Assembly: GCF_000832985.1 (NCBI RefSeq)
Contig: NZ_CP009920.1
Span: forward strand, 3,280,501 to 3,344,500
Direction: 5' to 3'
Source of the DNA: Priestia megaterium NBRC 15308 = ATCC 14581
GTDB lineage: Bacteria > Bacillota > Bacilli > Bacillales > Bacillaceae_H
DNA length: 64,000 bases
Shown: piece after piece, positions 33,810 through 42,268 of the stretch
Position numbering within the stretch: the stretch's first letter is position 1
Layout of the letters: each line of letters begins with the position of its first letter
Translations under genes and position numbers: made by a program
Notes under the pieces: model-generated
Told to the model about the DNA's origin: nothing
Database searches by the model: none
Seen by the model: only the letters and a program-made list of their open reading frames with translations

Positions 33810-34673
33810 ATGGATATTTTGCTAGGTGTTCTTCCTTCCGTTGCGTGGGGAAGCATGATTTTAGTTAGTATGAAGATGGGCGGTGGACCTTACAGTCAAA
33901 CGCTTGGAACAATTATTGGAGCTTTGATTCTTTCATTTGTTCAGTTTATGATTGTGCAGCCGGTGTTAACGCCAACGCTTGTTATTGTCGGAATTGTTTC
34001 AGGTTTGTTCTGGTCAGTAGGTCAAAGCAATCAGTTTAAAAGTGTTCCATACCTTGGTGTTTCAAAGTCAATGCCGATTTCAACAGGTATGCAATTAGTA
34101 TCAACAGCTCTTTTTGGTGTTATTGTATTTAAAGAATGGTCAACGCTTCAAACGATTGTGCTTGGATCTATTGCGATTCTTTTAATACTAGCAGGAGTTG
34201 TGCTTTCTTCATTAGACGGTAAAAAAGAAGGAGCACAAGGGGCTCCAGGACAAACGAAAAAAGGAGTTATCACTCTTATCATTTCAAGTCTTGGATTCTT
34301 AGTTTACGTAGTTATCGCACGTATTTTCAACGTAGACGCATGGGCAGCACTATTCCCGCAAGCAATCGGTATGTTAATTGGCGGCTTAATCATTACATAC
34401 AAACATAAGCCATTTAACAAATATACGATTCGTAATATTTTACCAGGTCTAATTTGGGCATCTGGAAACATGTTCTTATTCTTATCTCAATCAAGACTAG
34501 GCGTAGCAACAAGCTTTTCATTATCGCAAATGGGTATCGTTATTTCAATTTTTGGCGGTATTGTCTTCTTGGGAGAAAAGAAAACAAAGCGTCAATTATT
34601 CTATGTATCTCTTGCGAGTGTACTGATTATTTCAGGCGGTATCTGTATCGGCCTCGCAAAAGCTCACGTTTAA
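33810..34673 (+). CDS. glcU: Glucose uptake protein (GRP/RbsU-type transporter)
   Basis: A 287-residue membrane protein with about ten helices, starting MDILLGVLPSVAWGSMIL. It has the GRP family landmarks MKMGGGPYSQTLGT, SGLFWSVGQSNQFKS and SKSMPISTGMQLVSTALFG. It resembles GlcU of B. megaterium and B. subtilis, a proton-linked glucose importer, by recall. In those species glcU is often beside glucose dehydrogenase; here it stands alone between repeat copies B and C. A cre-like site lies upstream. Confidence 0.9.
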   Translation: MDILLGVLPSVAWGSMILVSMKMGGGPYSQTLGTIIGALILSFVQFMIVQPVLTPTLVIVGIVSGLFWSVGQSNQFKSVPYLGVSKSMPISTGMQLVSTALFGVIVFKEWSTLQTIVLGSIAILLILAGVVLSSLDGKKEGAQGAPGQTKKGVITLIISSLGFLVYVVIARIFNVDAWAALFPQAIGMLIGGLIITYKHKPFNKYTIRNILPGLIWASGNMFLFLSQSRLGVATSFSLSQMGIVISIFGGIVFLGEKKTKRQLFYVSLASVLIISGGICIGLAKAHV

Positions 34674-34686
34674 TTTATCCTTAATT

Positions 34687-34792
34687 TATCGATGTAGAAA
34701 AAACCTCATGGCTAAAGTGCAGCCATGAGGTTTTTTCTAGAACTATGGTTTTGAGGCCACCCCTTGCGGGATGGCCTCAAAACCGTAGTTAA
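34687..34792 (+). repeat. Two-hairpin repeat element, copy C, acting as glcU terminator
   Basis: TATCGATGTAG is followed by a perfect hairpin (AAAAAACCTCATGGC and complement, 34698-34736) ending in a T-run, then CTAGAACTA. A second strong stem follows (AACTATGGTTTTGAGGCCA, 34741-34759, with a near-complement at 34772-34790) and carries CCCCTTGCGGGA at its top. The 3' box of copies A, B and D is missing. It lies 14 bases after glcU. Confidence 0.7.
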
Positions 34793-34959
34793 GGTCAAAA
34801 CCGTAGTCAAAACCAAACCTATAGTGCTCTTCTGAATTTCAAAGCTGTATGTTCCTGTTGGGGGTTCTCGTTCTTAAGGCTGATTGTTTTTCATTCTTTG
34901 TTAGGAAGCTGTTTGGTGTGAGATGGCTTATAGTAGTAGAAAAGGATGGAGGGAAGGCT

Positions 34960-35418
34960 ATGATTAAGAGTATTTATGAGACGCATGTGCATGTGCGGAG
35001 TTTGGAGGATTCGATTGAATTTTATAGACGTCTTGGGCTGACGTTTGTTCATAAAATTGAAGAGAGGCGCTGTGCTTTTTTCTTTGTTGGGGAACAAAAG
35101 CAGATGCTTGGACTTTGGGAAACCGATGAAAAAGAGTTGAAAAGTAGTCATTTTGCTTTTGGAATTGAAGCAGCAGATATTCATGAAGCGTTAACGTGGC
35201 TGCGTTCAAAAGGCATTGAACCGGAAGAGACGTCGTTTGGAAAGCCCCAAACAGAGCCGATTGTTCATACGTGGATGCCAGCGGCTTGCGTTTATTTTAA
35301 TGACCCTGACGGCAACCGCTTGGAGTTGATTACGCTTTTGAATGATAAGCCCGTTATATCTAAGGATTTTCCTTATTTAAGTGAATGGAATAAAGAAACC
35401 GGGACGAAATTATTTTAG
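34960..35418 (+). CDS. VOC (glyoxalase/bleomycin-resistance) family protein
   Basis: A 152-residue protein of the vicinal oxygen chelate superfamily. The first half has YETHVHVRSLEDSIEFYRRLGL and the second half has CVYFNDPDGNRLELITLL with the family Glu ligand; FGIEAADIHEALTWL links them. The start is ATG 34960 behind GGAGGG. A longer frame reaching 34849 runs through non-coding DNA and is rejected. Substrate is unknown; candidates include fosfomycin-type or lactoylglutathione-like lyases. It stands alone with its own terminator. Confidence 0.82.
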   Translation: MIKSIYETHVHVRSLEDSIEFYRRLGLTFVHKIEERRCAFFFVGEQKQMLGLWETDEKELKSSHFAFGIEAADIHEALTWLRSKGIEPEETSFGKPQTEPIVHTWMPAACVYFNDPDGNRLELITLLNDKPVISKDFPYLSEWNKETGTKLF

Positions 35419-35426
35419 CTCAAGTG

Positions 35427-35474
35427 AAAAACGCACCATTGATCAACGTGTTTGATTAGCGGTGCGTTTTTTTT
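35427..35474 (+). terminator. Terminator after the VOC gene
   Basis: AAAAACGCACC (35427-35437) and GGTGCGTTTTT (35461-35471), with an inner TTGATCAA-type stem, then T residues. Confidence 0.85.
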
Positions 35475-35644
35475 GTTATGGTTAACGTAGGTTTGATCTG
35501 TTTTGTTCCTTCTAGCAGTTGATTGGAGTCATTTCGTTATGTCTCCATCTTTTTATGTATCATAAACGTAGAATTGACATATTTATAAACATATAATATA
35601 TTTGTTTATAAATTAATAAACAAAATAGAAAGGTGTCTATTTAT

Positions 35645-36778
35645 ATGGTAAACGATTTGTTTTGGGAATCATCTTTTGAAGAGATGAAGAAAGGGTACGG
35701 GGAAAGCGAAGATCACTACCACTGCTTACTGTGCGGTGAAAACATTGAAAAAGGCATTATTTATCCGGTGGAAGGTGTTTTTTATGAAGCAAAACGCTAT
35801 ATGAAGCTTCATGTGGAACAGCAGCACGGGTCTGTATTCCATCATTTAATAGGGCTAGATAAAGAGGTAACGGGTCTTTCTGATCATCAAAAAAATTTAG
35901 TGAAGTTTTTTAAGGAAGGAAAAAGTGACAGCGATATTCAAAAAGAAATGGGAATTGGCAGTTCATCGACCATTCGAAACCACCGCTTTACGTTAAAGAA
36001 AAAAGAGCGTCAGGCCAAAGTGTTTTTAACGCTGATGGAACTGTTGAACGACGGAGAAGAAGAGAAGAAGCTACCGGCATCCACTGCAGCGCCTAGAAGA
36101 AGTCAGCGCTACAGCATCAGTGATGAAGAGCGTGAAAAAATTTTAGCGAAGAACTTTCCGCAAGGTTTAAACGGACCTCTTCGCACCTTTCACTTGCAAG
36201 AGAAACACCGTCTTGTTGTTCTTGAAGAATTAAGCGGACATTTTGAGTTTGGCAGCACGTATACCGAAAAAGAAGTGAACGATAGGTTAACACCTTTTTA
36301 TGACGACTACGCCGTGCTGCGACGCTATTTAATTGAATACGGTTTCTTAGAGCGCAGCGCAGACGGAAGCAGCTACTGGAGAAAAGGAGAGACAGAGATG
36401 AGTATGGACTCAAAAGACTATAAAAAACAAATGAAGCAGCTAGCGAAAGAAGTAAAAACAGAAGGCGGCGTGTATCAAATTAAAAACCTTCACAACGATA
36501 AGATTTACATTGGCTCTACGCCTAACATCAAAACGTTAAACGGCGTAAAGTTCACGTTAAAGACGAATACTCATCAAAATAAAGAGCTTCAAAACGAGTG
36601 GAATACGTACGGGGCGGATGCTTTTTCAATTGAGATGCTGGAAACGATTAAAAGAGAAGAAGAAAAAGCACTTTCAAAAAAGGATTTGCTGAAACTGGAA
36701 GCGAAATGGTTAGAGAAGCTGCAGCCTTACGGCGAAAAAGGCTATCATTCGCCGAAAGCTGATACAAAGGAGAAATAG
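35645..36778 (+). CDS. Zinc-finger/HTH/DUF2087/GIY-YIG multidomain protein
   Basis: A 377-residue protein with four recognisable parts. Near residues 20-65 is a CLLCGEN...HVEQQH zinc-finger-like pair. Around 75-120 is a LuxR-like helix-turn-helix (VKFFKEGKSDSDIQKEMGI). About 160-245 is DUF2087 (LAKNFPQGLNGPLRTFHLQE ending in SSYWRKGE). The C-terminal 100 residues are GIY-YIG-like (GGVYQIKNLHNDKIYIGSTP with a late EAKWLEKL Glu). It suggests a DNA-binding regulator fused to a nuclease fold, though the full GIY-YIG catalytic set cannot be confirmed by eye. The start at 35645 follows AAAGGTG. The MATE gene follows after two bases. Confidence 0.75.
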   Translation: MVNDLFWESSFEEMKKGYGESEDHYHCLLCGENIEKGIIYPVEGVFYEAKRYMKLHVEQQHGSVFHHLIGLDKEVTGLSDHQKNLVKFFKEGKSDSDIQKEMGIGSSSTIRNHRFTLKKKERQAKVFLTLMELLNDGEEEKKLPASTAAPRRSQRYSISDEEREKILAKNFPQGLNGPLRTFHLQEKHRLVVLEELSGHFEFGSTYTEKEVNDRLTPFYDDYAVLRRYLIEYGFLERSADGSSYWRKGETEMSMDSKDYKKQMKQLAKEVKTEGGVYQIKNLHNDKIYIGSTPNIKTLNGVKFTLKTNTHQNKELQNEWNTYGADAFSIEMLETIKREEEKALSKKDLLKLEAKWLEKLQPYGEKGYHSPKADTKEK

Positions 36779-36780
36779 GT

Positions 36781-38163
36781 GTGAAGAATCAAGATGTTAA
36801 AAGTGAAGTAGTGGAATCAGAAAAATCCGTCAGTAAGCTGATGCTTGTGTTTTTGATTCCGCTCATGTTAAGTAACGCCATGCAGTCAGTTGGGCAGCTG
36901 GCGGGAAGTATTATTGTCGGAAGAGCGCTTGGAGTTGATGCGTTAGCCGCTATTTCTGCTTTTTTTCCTCTGTTTTTTCTGCTCGTGTCGTTTTCGATTG
37001 GAATTGGTTCAGGAAGTTCCATTTTAATCGGGCAAGCGTACGGGGCACAAAACGAAAAACGAGTCAAAGAAATTATCGGTACCACGCTCACGTTTACATT
37101 TCTAGTCGGAATTGTGCTTGCTGTTTTGGGAAGCATATTTGCTCCGGATATTCTTCGGATTATGGGAACGCCGGCTAATATTATTGACGTAACGGTTCAC
37201 TACGCGCGCATTTTGTTTGTGGCGATTCCTGTTTTGTTTTTATACTTTGTTTATACGACGTTTATGCGCGGAACCGGAGACTCTAAAACGCCTTTTTACT
37301 TTTTAGTTGTGAGTACGGTCTTAAACATCATTTTTCTTCCGATTTTAATTTTTGGATGGATCGGAGTGCCAAAGCTTGGAGTGTACGGCGCTGCGTATGC
37401 AACGGTGTTTTCAACCGTATTAACGTTCATTATTATGATTATCTATTTACGCAAGAAAAATCATCCGTTGAAGTTTGACTCATCTATTTCATTAAAAATG
37501 GACGGAACGCTTTTAAAGCTGCTTATGCGTTTAGGGATTCCAGCGAGTATCAATATGATTTTAGTTTCTCTTTCTGAAATTGCGGTTATTACGTTTGTGA
37601 ACGGATTTGGCTCAGACGCTACAGCAGCGTACGGAGCGGTGAACCAAGTGGCAAGCTATGTACAAATGCCGGCAATCAGCTTAGGAATTGCGGTTTCTAT
37701 TTTTGCGGCGCAGTCGATTGGCGCCAATAAATTTGAGCGTTTAAAAGAAGTTATTCGCTCTGGAATTATGCTGAATTACGTTATTGGCAGCGTATTGATT
37801 TTACTTATTTATCTCTTTTCCAATCAAATTTTAGCTCTGTTTTTAACAAGTCAGCATACGCTCCGTATTGCCGAAGAGCTGTTAGTGATCACGCTTTGGA
37901 GCTATTTGATTTTCGGTCATGCGCAAATTATTACCGCCACGATGCGAGCAAGCGGTACGGTGCTTTGGCCTACGGTATTTAGTATTATGGCTATTTGGTG
38001 TGTAGAAGTGCCCGTAGCCTACGTGCTGTCGCAGTTTACGTCTCTTGAAATTAAAGGGATTTGGATTGGGTATCCAGCGGCGTTTGTGGTTAGCTTAATC
38101 CTGCAGTACAGCTATTATCAATTTGTATGGAAGAAAAAGAAAATTGAACGCCTTGTCGGATGA
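36781..38163 (+). CDS. MATE-family multidrug efflux transporter
   Basis: A 460-residue transporter with twelve predicted membrane helices in two similar halves. Typical parts are LSNAMQSVGQLAGSIIVGRAL, SGSSILIGQAYGAQNEKRVKE and FMRGTGDSKTPFYF in the N half, and YGAVNQVASYVQMPAISLGIA in the C half. It likely exports cationic drugs or metabolites by sodium or proton antiport. It starts GTG 36781, six bases after AAAGGAG inside the end of the GIY-YIG gene, so the two are cotranscribed. Substrate is unknown. Confidence 0.9.
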   Translation: MKNQDVKSEVVESEKSVSKLMLVFLIPLMLSNAMQSVGQLAGSIIVGRALGVDALAAISAFFPLFFLLVSFSIGIGSGSSILIGQAYGAQNEKRVKEIIGTTLTFTFLVGIVLAVLGSIFAPDILRIMGTPANIIDVTVHYARILFVAIPVLFLYFVYTTFMRGTGDSKTPFYFLVVSTVLNIIFLPILIFGWIGVPKLGVYGAAYATVFSTVLTFIIMIIYLRKKNHPLKFDSSISLKMDGTLLKLLMRLGIPASINMILVSLSEIAVITFVNGFGSDATAAYGAVNQVASYVQMPAISLGIAVSIFAAQSIGANKFERLKEVIRSGIMLNYVIGSVLILLIYLFSNQILALFLTSQHTLRIAEELLVITLWSYLIFGHAQIITATMRASGTVLWPTVFSIMAIWCVEVPVAYVLSQFTSLEIKGIWIGYPAAFVVSLILQYSYYQFVWKKKKIERLVG

Positions 38164-38190
38164 AAAACGAGTGGAAACGCTCGTTTTTTA
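38163..38190 (+). terminator. Terminator after the MATE gene
   Basis: AAAAACGAG (38163-38171) and CTCGTTTTT (38180-38188), then T/A. Confidence 0.75.
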
Positions 38191-38273
38191 TTTTTCCTAA
38201 TTAAAACACCCTTAGCTAAAAGTTTTAATAGGATAGTGCATATAACTTTTTGATGAAAAGAGGGTATGACACT

Positions 38274-38939
38274 ATGAGTAAATCTGGATTTGTGCCGGAT
38301 AATTCAAATATTAAAAAAAGCTCAGGAACGCCTAATCTGTCAGTGAACTATAAGCAAAACGTCCTGTTCAAACGAAATGACCAAAATATAGCGTATCAGC
38401 TAACCTCAACTCAGCTGCCTGCCATGCTCGGAGGTGCGTTTGTTGATTTATATATGACGAAAGGGCATATGAGAGAACCGCACTGGCATCCAAACGCGTG
38501 GGAATTAGATGTCGTCGTTTCAGGTGAAGTGCAGGTGTCTGTCTTAGACCCTGATACAAGCAGCATGCACAATTACCGAATAAAAGAAGGCGAAGTTGTT
38601 TTTATACCGATGGGCTGGTGGCATTGGATTGAACCGCTATCGGAAGAAGCGCATCTGCATCTCTTTTTTAACAATGATCAATTTGAGTCTACAGAAGGAT
38701 CCGACGTGCTGCGCTTAACGCCTCCTGTTGTGTTTCAAAAAGCGTATGGAGTAAGTGCAAGCGAAGTAGCAGAAGCCATTGCTCCGATTACGGATACGGT
38801 TATCATTGGGCCGCCTGAGAGTAAGCAATACTATAAGATGAAACAAGCAAATGAGTATAAAAGTGATGGAAATGATGAAAGAATTATCGTCAAAATTAAC
38901 GAGAAAATACTTGCTTCTGAAGAGGGGCAAGATGTGTAA
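38274..38939 (+). CDS. Cupin-domain protein (oxalate decarboxylase-like single cupin)
   Basis: A 221-residue single cupin. The metal-binding first motif is in REPHWHPNAWELDVVVSGE (two His and Glu), and the second is FIPMGWWHWIEP. This layout is that of the OxdC/germin-like bicupins, but only one cupin domain is present and the C tail (about 60 residues) is unlike them. The start is ATG 38274 after AAGAGGG; a TTG frame eight codons earlier is rejected. Possible roles are a manganese enzyme or a spore-coat-type protein. Substrate is unknown. Confidence 0.75.
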   Translation: MSKSGFVPDNSNIKKSSGTPNLSVNYKQNVLFKRNDQNIAYQLTSTQLPAMLGGAFVDLYMTKGHMREPHWHPNAWELDVVVSGEVQVSVLDPDTSSMHNYRIKEGEVVFIPMGWWHWIEPLSEEAHLHLFFNNDQFESTEGSDVLRLTPPVVFQKAYGVSASEVAEAIAPITDTVIIGPPESKQYYKMKQANEYKSDGNDERIIVKINEKILASEEGQDV

Positions 38940-39351
38940 GGATTTTTTTAAATGAGTTTAACGGAAATTCTGCTTTACCTCTATATCTTTACTTCCGAGC
39001 CAAATAAATTGGCTCAAGAAATCAAGTAAACAAACCTATGACTTATCATAGGTAAGAAACATCACGATCATGGTATCTTTGATTAATCTACTATATGACT
39101 AGGTTTGACTATTTGTATAATACACAAACCTAGTTTATTTAACCAGAATTATCAGTAGTTAATTTGGTTAAAATTCTATAAAAATAGCGTTTTGAGGGAA
39201 TTTTCCAACACCAAAAATTCTCTGTGAAAGGTATACGCTTAGGTAGATTTGCATGTTTTTAAGTTAGTAGATAATTTGTCCAAGAGCTTGTCAAAACCCT
39301 GCATATACTAGTATTGGCAATTAAATATCTAGTAGGAGTGGAGTATAGTAT
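38940..39351. other. Intergenic stretch with two hairpins
   Basis: No gene is visible. GAGCCAA/TTGGCTC forms a small stem at 38997-39015. ACTAGGTTTG (39098-39107) pairs with CAAACCTAGT (39125-39134), followed by TTATTT, and may be the cupin-gene terminator. Confidence 0.45.
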
Positions 39352-40698
39352 ATGGGATTAACACATCTAACAGGGCGAGTAATCTTTAAGGGTGATCCTG
39401 GTTATAAAGAGGCAGTTAAGAACTGGAACCCTTATGTTGATGTCTTTCCTCTTGTCTTTGTTTTTGCACAAAATTCATATGATATTAGTAATGCTATTAA
39501 ATGGGCTCGTGAGAATAATATACCCTTGCGCGTCAGAAGTGGTCGTCATGCTCTCGATAAGAACCTTTCAGTAGTAAATGGAGGGCTTGTTATTGATGTG
39601 AGCGACATGAATAAAGTTCACTTAGATAAAAAAAATGCAATTGCCACTGTTCAAACTGGAGTGCACGTAGGCCCGCTTGTAAAAGGTTTGGCTCGAGAAG
39701 GTTTTATGGCGCCGTTTGGGGATAGCCCAACTGTTGGAATCGGAGGAATTACGATGGGAGGAGGATTTGGCGTACTCTCACGGTCGATTGGCCTTATAAG
39801 CGATAACCTTGTCGGCTTGAAAATGGTAGATGCACATGGCAGGATTATTGAAGCAAATAAATTTTGCAATGAAGATTTATTTTGGGCATCTAGAGGCGGT
39901 GGAGGCGGTAACTTTGGATATAATACTCAATACGCGTTTCAAGTTCGTCGTGCACCTAAAACCGCAACCGTTTTCAACATTATTTGGCCATGGGAACAGC
40001 TAGAAGCGGTATTTAAAACGTGGCAGAATTGGGCCCCGTTTGTAGACTCACGACTAGGATGCATCCTCGAGATTTTCAGCAAAGTAAATGGTCTGTGTCA
40101 TGCAGAAGGTATCTTTTTGGGTTCAAAAAAGGAGCTAATTCAATTATTAGAGCCTTTAACAAATACAGGTACTCCATCACAAATCGTGATAGAAACATTA
40201 CCTTATCCAGATGCTATAGATTTCTTAGACCCTGACGAACCAATCCCTGGCAGATCGGATCAAAGCGTTAAATTTTCCTCATCATGGGGACTTGATTTAT
40301 GGCCGGAAGAGCCCATTTCAATTATGAAGAAATTCTTGGAAGAAGCTCCCGGTACAGAATCCAACTTCTTTTTTATAAATTGGGGCGGTGCGATCAGTAA
40401 AGTACCAAGCCACAAAACAGCCTTTTTCTGGCGCAGCCCCTTGTTTTATACTGAATGGACTGCTAGTTGGGAAAAGAAATCACAAGAAGCTGCTAGCCTT
40501 GCATCAGTTGAAAAAGTACGTCAGATGATGAAGCCTTATGTAACAGGTTCATATGTTAATGTTCCTGACCAAAATATTGAAAATTTCGGAAAAGCCTATT
40601 ATGGATCAAACTTTTCAAGGCTTCGAGAGGTAAAGGCGAAATATGATCCGGAAAATTTATTTCGTTTTCCGCAAAGCATACCGCCATCATCATGCTGA
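39352..40698 (+). CDS. FAD-linked oxidase, berberine-bridge type (CotQ/YvdP-like)
   Basis: A 448-residue oxidoreductase with an N-terminal PCMH FAD domain and a C-terminal BBE segment (YYGSNFSRLREVKAKYDPENLF). VRSGRHALDKN holds the His for covalent flavin linkage. The second linkage Cys of bicovalent relatives is Ser here (FGDSPTVGIGG), so flavin is probably held by one bond. GGGFGVLSRSIGL binds the cofactor. B. subtilis CotQ (YvdP) is a spore-coat member; whether this one is coat-associated is inference. It has a GGAGTGGAG site and stands alone. Confidence 0.85.
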   Translation: MGLTHLTGRVIFKGDPGYKEAVKNWNPYVDVFPLVFVFAQNSYDISNAIKWARENNIPLRVRSGRHALDKNLSVVNGGLVIDVSDMNKVHLDKKNAIATVQTGVHVGPLVKGLAREGFMAPFGDSPTVGIGGITMGGGFGVLSRSIGLISDNLVGLKMVDAHGRIIEANKFCNEDLFWASRGGGGGNFGYNTQYAFQVRRAPKTATVFNIIWPWEQLEAVFKTWQNWAPFVDSRLGCILEIFSKVNGLCHAEGIFLGSKKELIQLLEPLTNTGTPSQIVIETLPYPDAIDFLDPDEPIPGRSDQSVKFSSSWGLDLWPEEPISIMKKFLEEAPGTESNFFFINWGGAISKVPSHKTAFFWRSPLFYTEWTASWEKKSQEAASLASVEKVRQMMKPYVTGSYVNVPDQNIENFGKAYYGSNFSRLREVKAKYDPENLFRFPQSIPPSSC

Positions 40699-40734
40699 AG
40701 TTTTTATTCATTAAATAAGATCTCTTAGGGTTGG

Positions 40735-40785
40735 AACTGACCTTTGATTGGTAAGCCGCATCTATCAATCGAAGGTCAGTTTTTA
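40735..40785 (+). terminator. Terminator after the FAD oxidase gene
   Basis: AACTGACCTTTGATTG (40735-40750) pairs with CAATCGAAGGTCAGTT (40766-40781) with one wobble, then T residues. Confidence 0.85.
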
Positions 40786-40891
40786 TATAGAAAAATCACA
40801 TTCTCTATAAGTTAGCAAAAATCAAAAAGGATTTAATTATGCATCTACATATAACTCATACGCAATAATCGCAGGAATCAATCTCCTGCGG

Positions 40892-41722
40892 TTATAAAAA
40901 CAGCTCCTTGCGTTCTAAGTGCTTATACAGCCGCGTTGTGACTTGTTTTTGATTCCATTCGTTTTGCGGAAACTGCTGCTTGTCTACGTGAGCAACGGCC
41001 GGTTTGTAGGTTTTTTGAATCCGTTTGATATCATTAAAGGGTGCATTGGTTTCAATGTGATCAGCGAGCGTAAATACAAGAGAATGCAGCTTTGCAACAT
41101 TGGGAATCGTAGCTGCTTGGCTGAAAATGGCTTTTGCTACAGACAGCTGCCTTTCATGGGCAGTAAAGATGTCTTGCTCATTACGCTCCTTTAAATAAAC
41201 AAGCGCTTCTTTTCCGGTAAGGCGAATTGATCCTTTTGGAAAAACAATGTTGCTGTGTTCAAAAGCACGTTTGTTTGTGACGATAATGCCGCCTAATTTA
41301 TTTACAGCATCGACGACTGACTGCTGATCCATTTTGACATAATAATCAACAGGAAGCTTTGCATACGTTTCGACGTTCTTTACGACAGCATTCATATTTC
41401 CTCGATGATAAATGGTTCGCAGTGTTTCATTGCCGAGCTGAGTTGACCCTGGCAAGTGGGTCATTTTTATTGATTCATGCTGTTTATTAACAGTCATATA
41501 TACAAATGACGTATTTTGATGGTTCTCTTGAATTAAAAGCAGGGAAAACGGTTGCCCTTTTTTTAAATTGACGTGTGTTTTGTTCCCATGCTCAAGCGGT
41601 ACATACGTTTGATCAACGGCAGCTTTCACCGTATGATAGCCTGCAAATGTGATGCTGACAAAACTGACGAGTAAAAATAGTACGAGACCGCCAATCCACT
41701 CTTTTTTTGCTTTGCTGCTCAT
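40892..41722 (-). CDS. LCP-family paralog with altered catalytic residues
   Basis: A 276-residue membrane-anchored LCP-like protein (helix about residues 12-32). It keeps structural blocks such as LPVDYYVKMDQQSVVDAVNKLGG and IRLTGKEALVYLKER. The lipid-pyrophosphate site is changed: where the intact LCP at 11.4 kb has LLLGVDQR, RSDST and SIPRDTR, this one has LLLIQENHQ, NTSFV and HLPGSTQ, with a deletion between. Only the later ERQ block survives. It may be a non-catalytic partner. The start is ATG 41722 after AAAAAGGTGA. The PilZ gene lies just upstream on the same strand. Confidence 0.8.
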   Translation of the reverse strand: MSSKAKKEWIGGLVLFLLVSFVSITFAGYHTVKAAVDQTYVPLEHGNKTHVNLKKGQPFSLLLIQENHQNTSFVYMTVNKQHESIKMTHLPGSTQLGNETLRTIYHRGNMNAVVKNVETYAKLPVDYYVKMDQQSVVDAVNKLGGIIVTNKRAFEHSNIVFPKGSIRLTGKEALVYLKERNEQDIFTAHERQLSVAKAIFSQAATIPNVAKLHSLVFTLADHIETNAPFNDIKRIQKTYKPAVAHVDKQQFPQNEWNQKQVTTRLYKHLERKELFL

Positions 41723-41798
41723 CGTCTCACCTTTTTCTATCGAAGTCGTTCGTAGTATTGCCATCTTAAAAGGGGAGTAAAACAAATGAGCGCTATTT

Positions 41799-42170
41799 TT
41801 ATTGCTTATCTTGCTTTTTCTTGGCGTAGGTTTTGAGCTCTGTAATTAAAATCGCTTGTTCTTCCGCATCGTTAAATGCTTCAATGCCATAAAGGTATTC
41901 GGTGTGCCGTTTTTCTTTCCACACGCAAAGTCCGGTAATATGAATGGGTTTTTCATTTAAATAAAAGCTGATTTTTAGCTGAATTTGATGGTTGAAAATA
42001 GGTAAATCAAGCGGCGTAATTATTTTGATTCCTTTTGGTGAAAGGTCGATAACGGACAAAGGACGTGGCTTAGAATCGATTTCTTTGTTGTCGTATTTAG
42101 CAATGGAAAACGTTCCAACAATGGGAGTCTCAAATAAAAAGCGAAACGGTTCTTCACGTTTAAAATGCAT
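41799..42170 (-). CDS. PilZ-domain protein (candidate c-di-GMP receptor)
   Basis: A 123-residue protein consisting of one PilZ domain. The RxxxR-like motif is near the N terminus (FKREEPFRF), and the second motif DLSPKGIKI fits D/NxSxxG. VWKEKRHTEYLYGIEAF is the typical late strand pair. PilZ domains bind cyclic di-GMP and control motility or polymer export. It lies 76 bases upstream of the degenerate LCP gene on the same strand, which suggests a link between c-di-GMP and cell-wall glycopolymers. Start and AAAGGAC site agree. Confidence 0.8.
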   Translation of the reverse strand: MHFKREEPFRFLFETPIVGTFSIAKYDNKEIDSKPRPLSVIDLSPKGIKIITPLDLPIFNHQIQLKISFYLNEKPIHITGLCVWKEKRHTEYLYGIEAFNDAEEQAILITELKTYAKKKQDKQ

Positions 42171-42259
42171 GTATCATCAGTCCTTTTCGTAATCTAAGTT
42201 TGTTAAGTAAGTATTCGATGAAAGTCCAAAAATTCCTACACGTTTTTCCCCATCACACA

Positions 42260-42265
42260 TATAAT
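42260..42265 (+). promoter_or_regulatory. -10 box at the 5' edge of repeat element D
   Basis: TATAAT ends three bases before the element opens, so transcription would begin at or in its first box. No good -35 hexamer is visible. Confidence 0.45.
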
Positions 42266-42268
42266 GTT

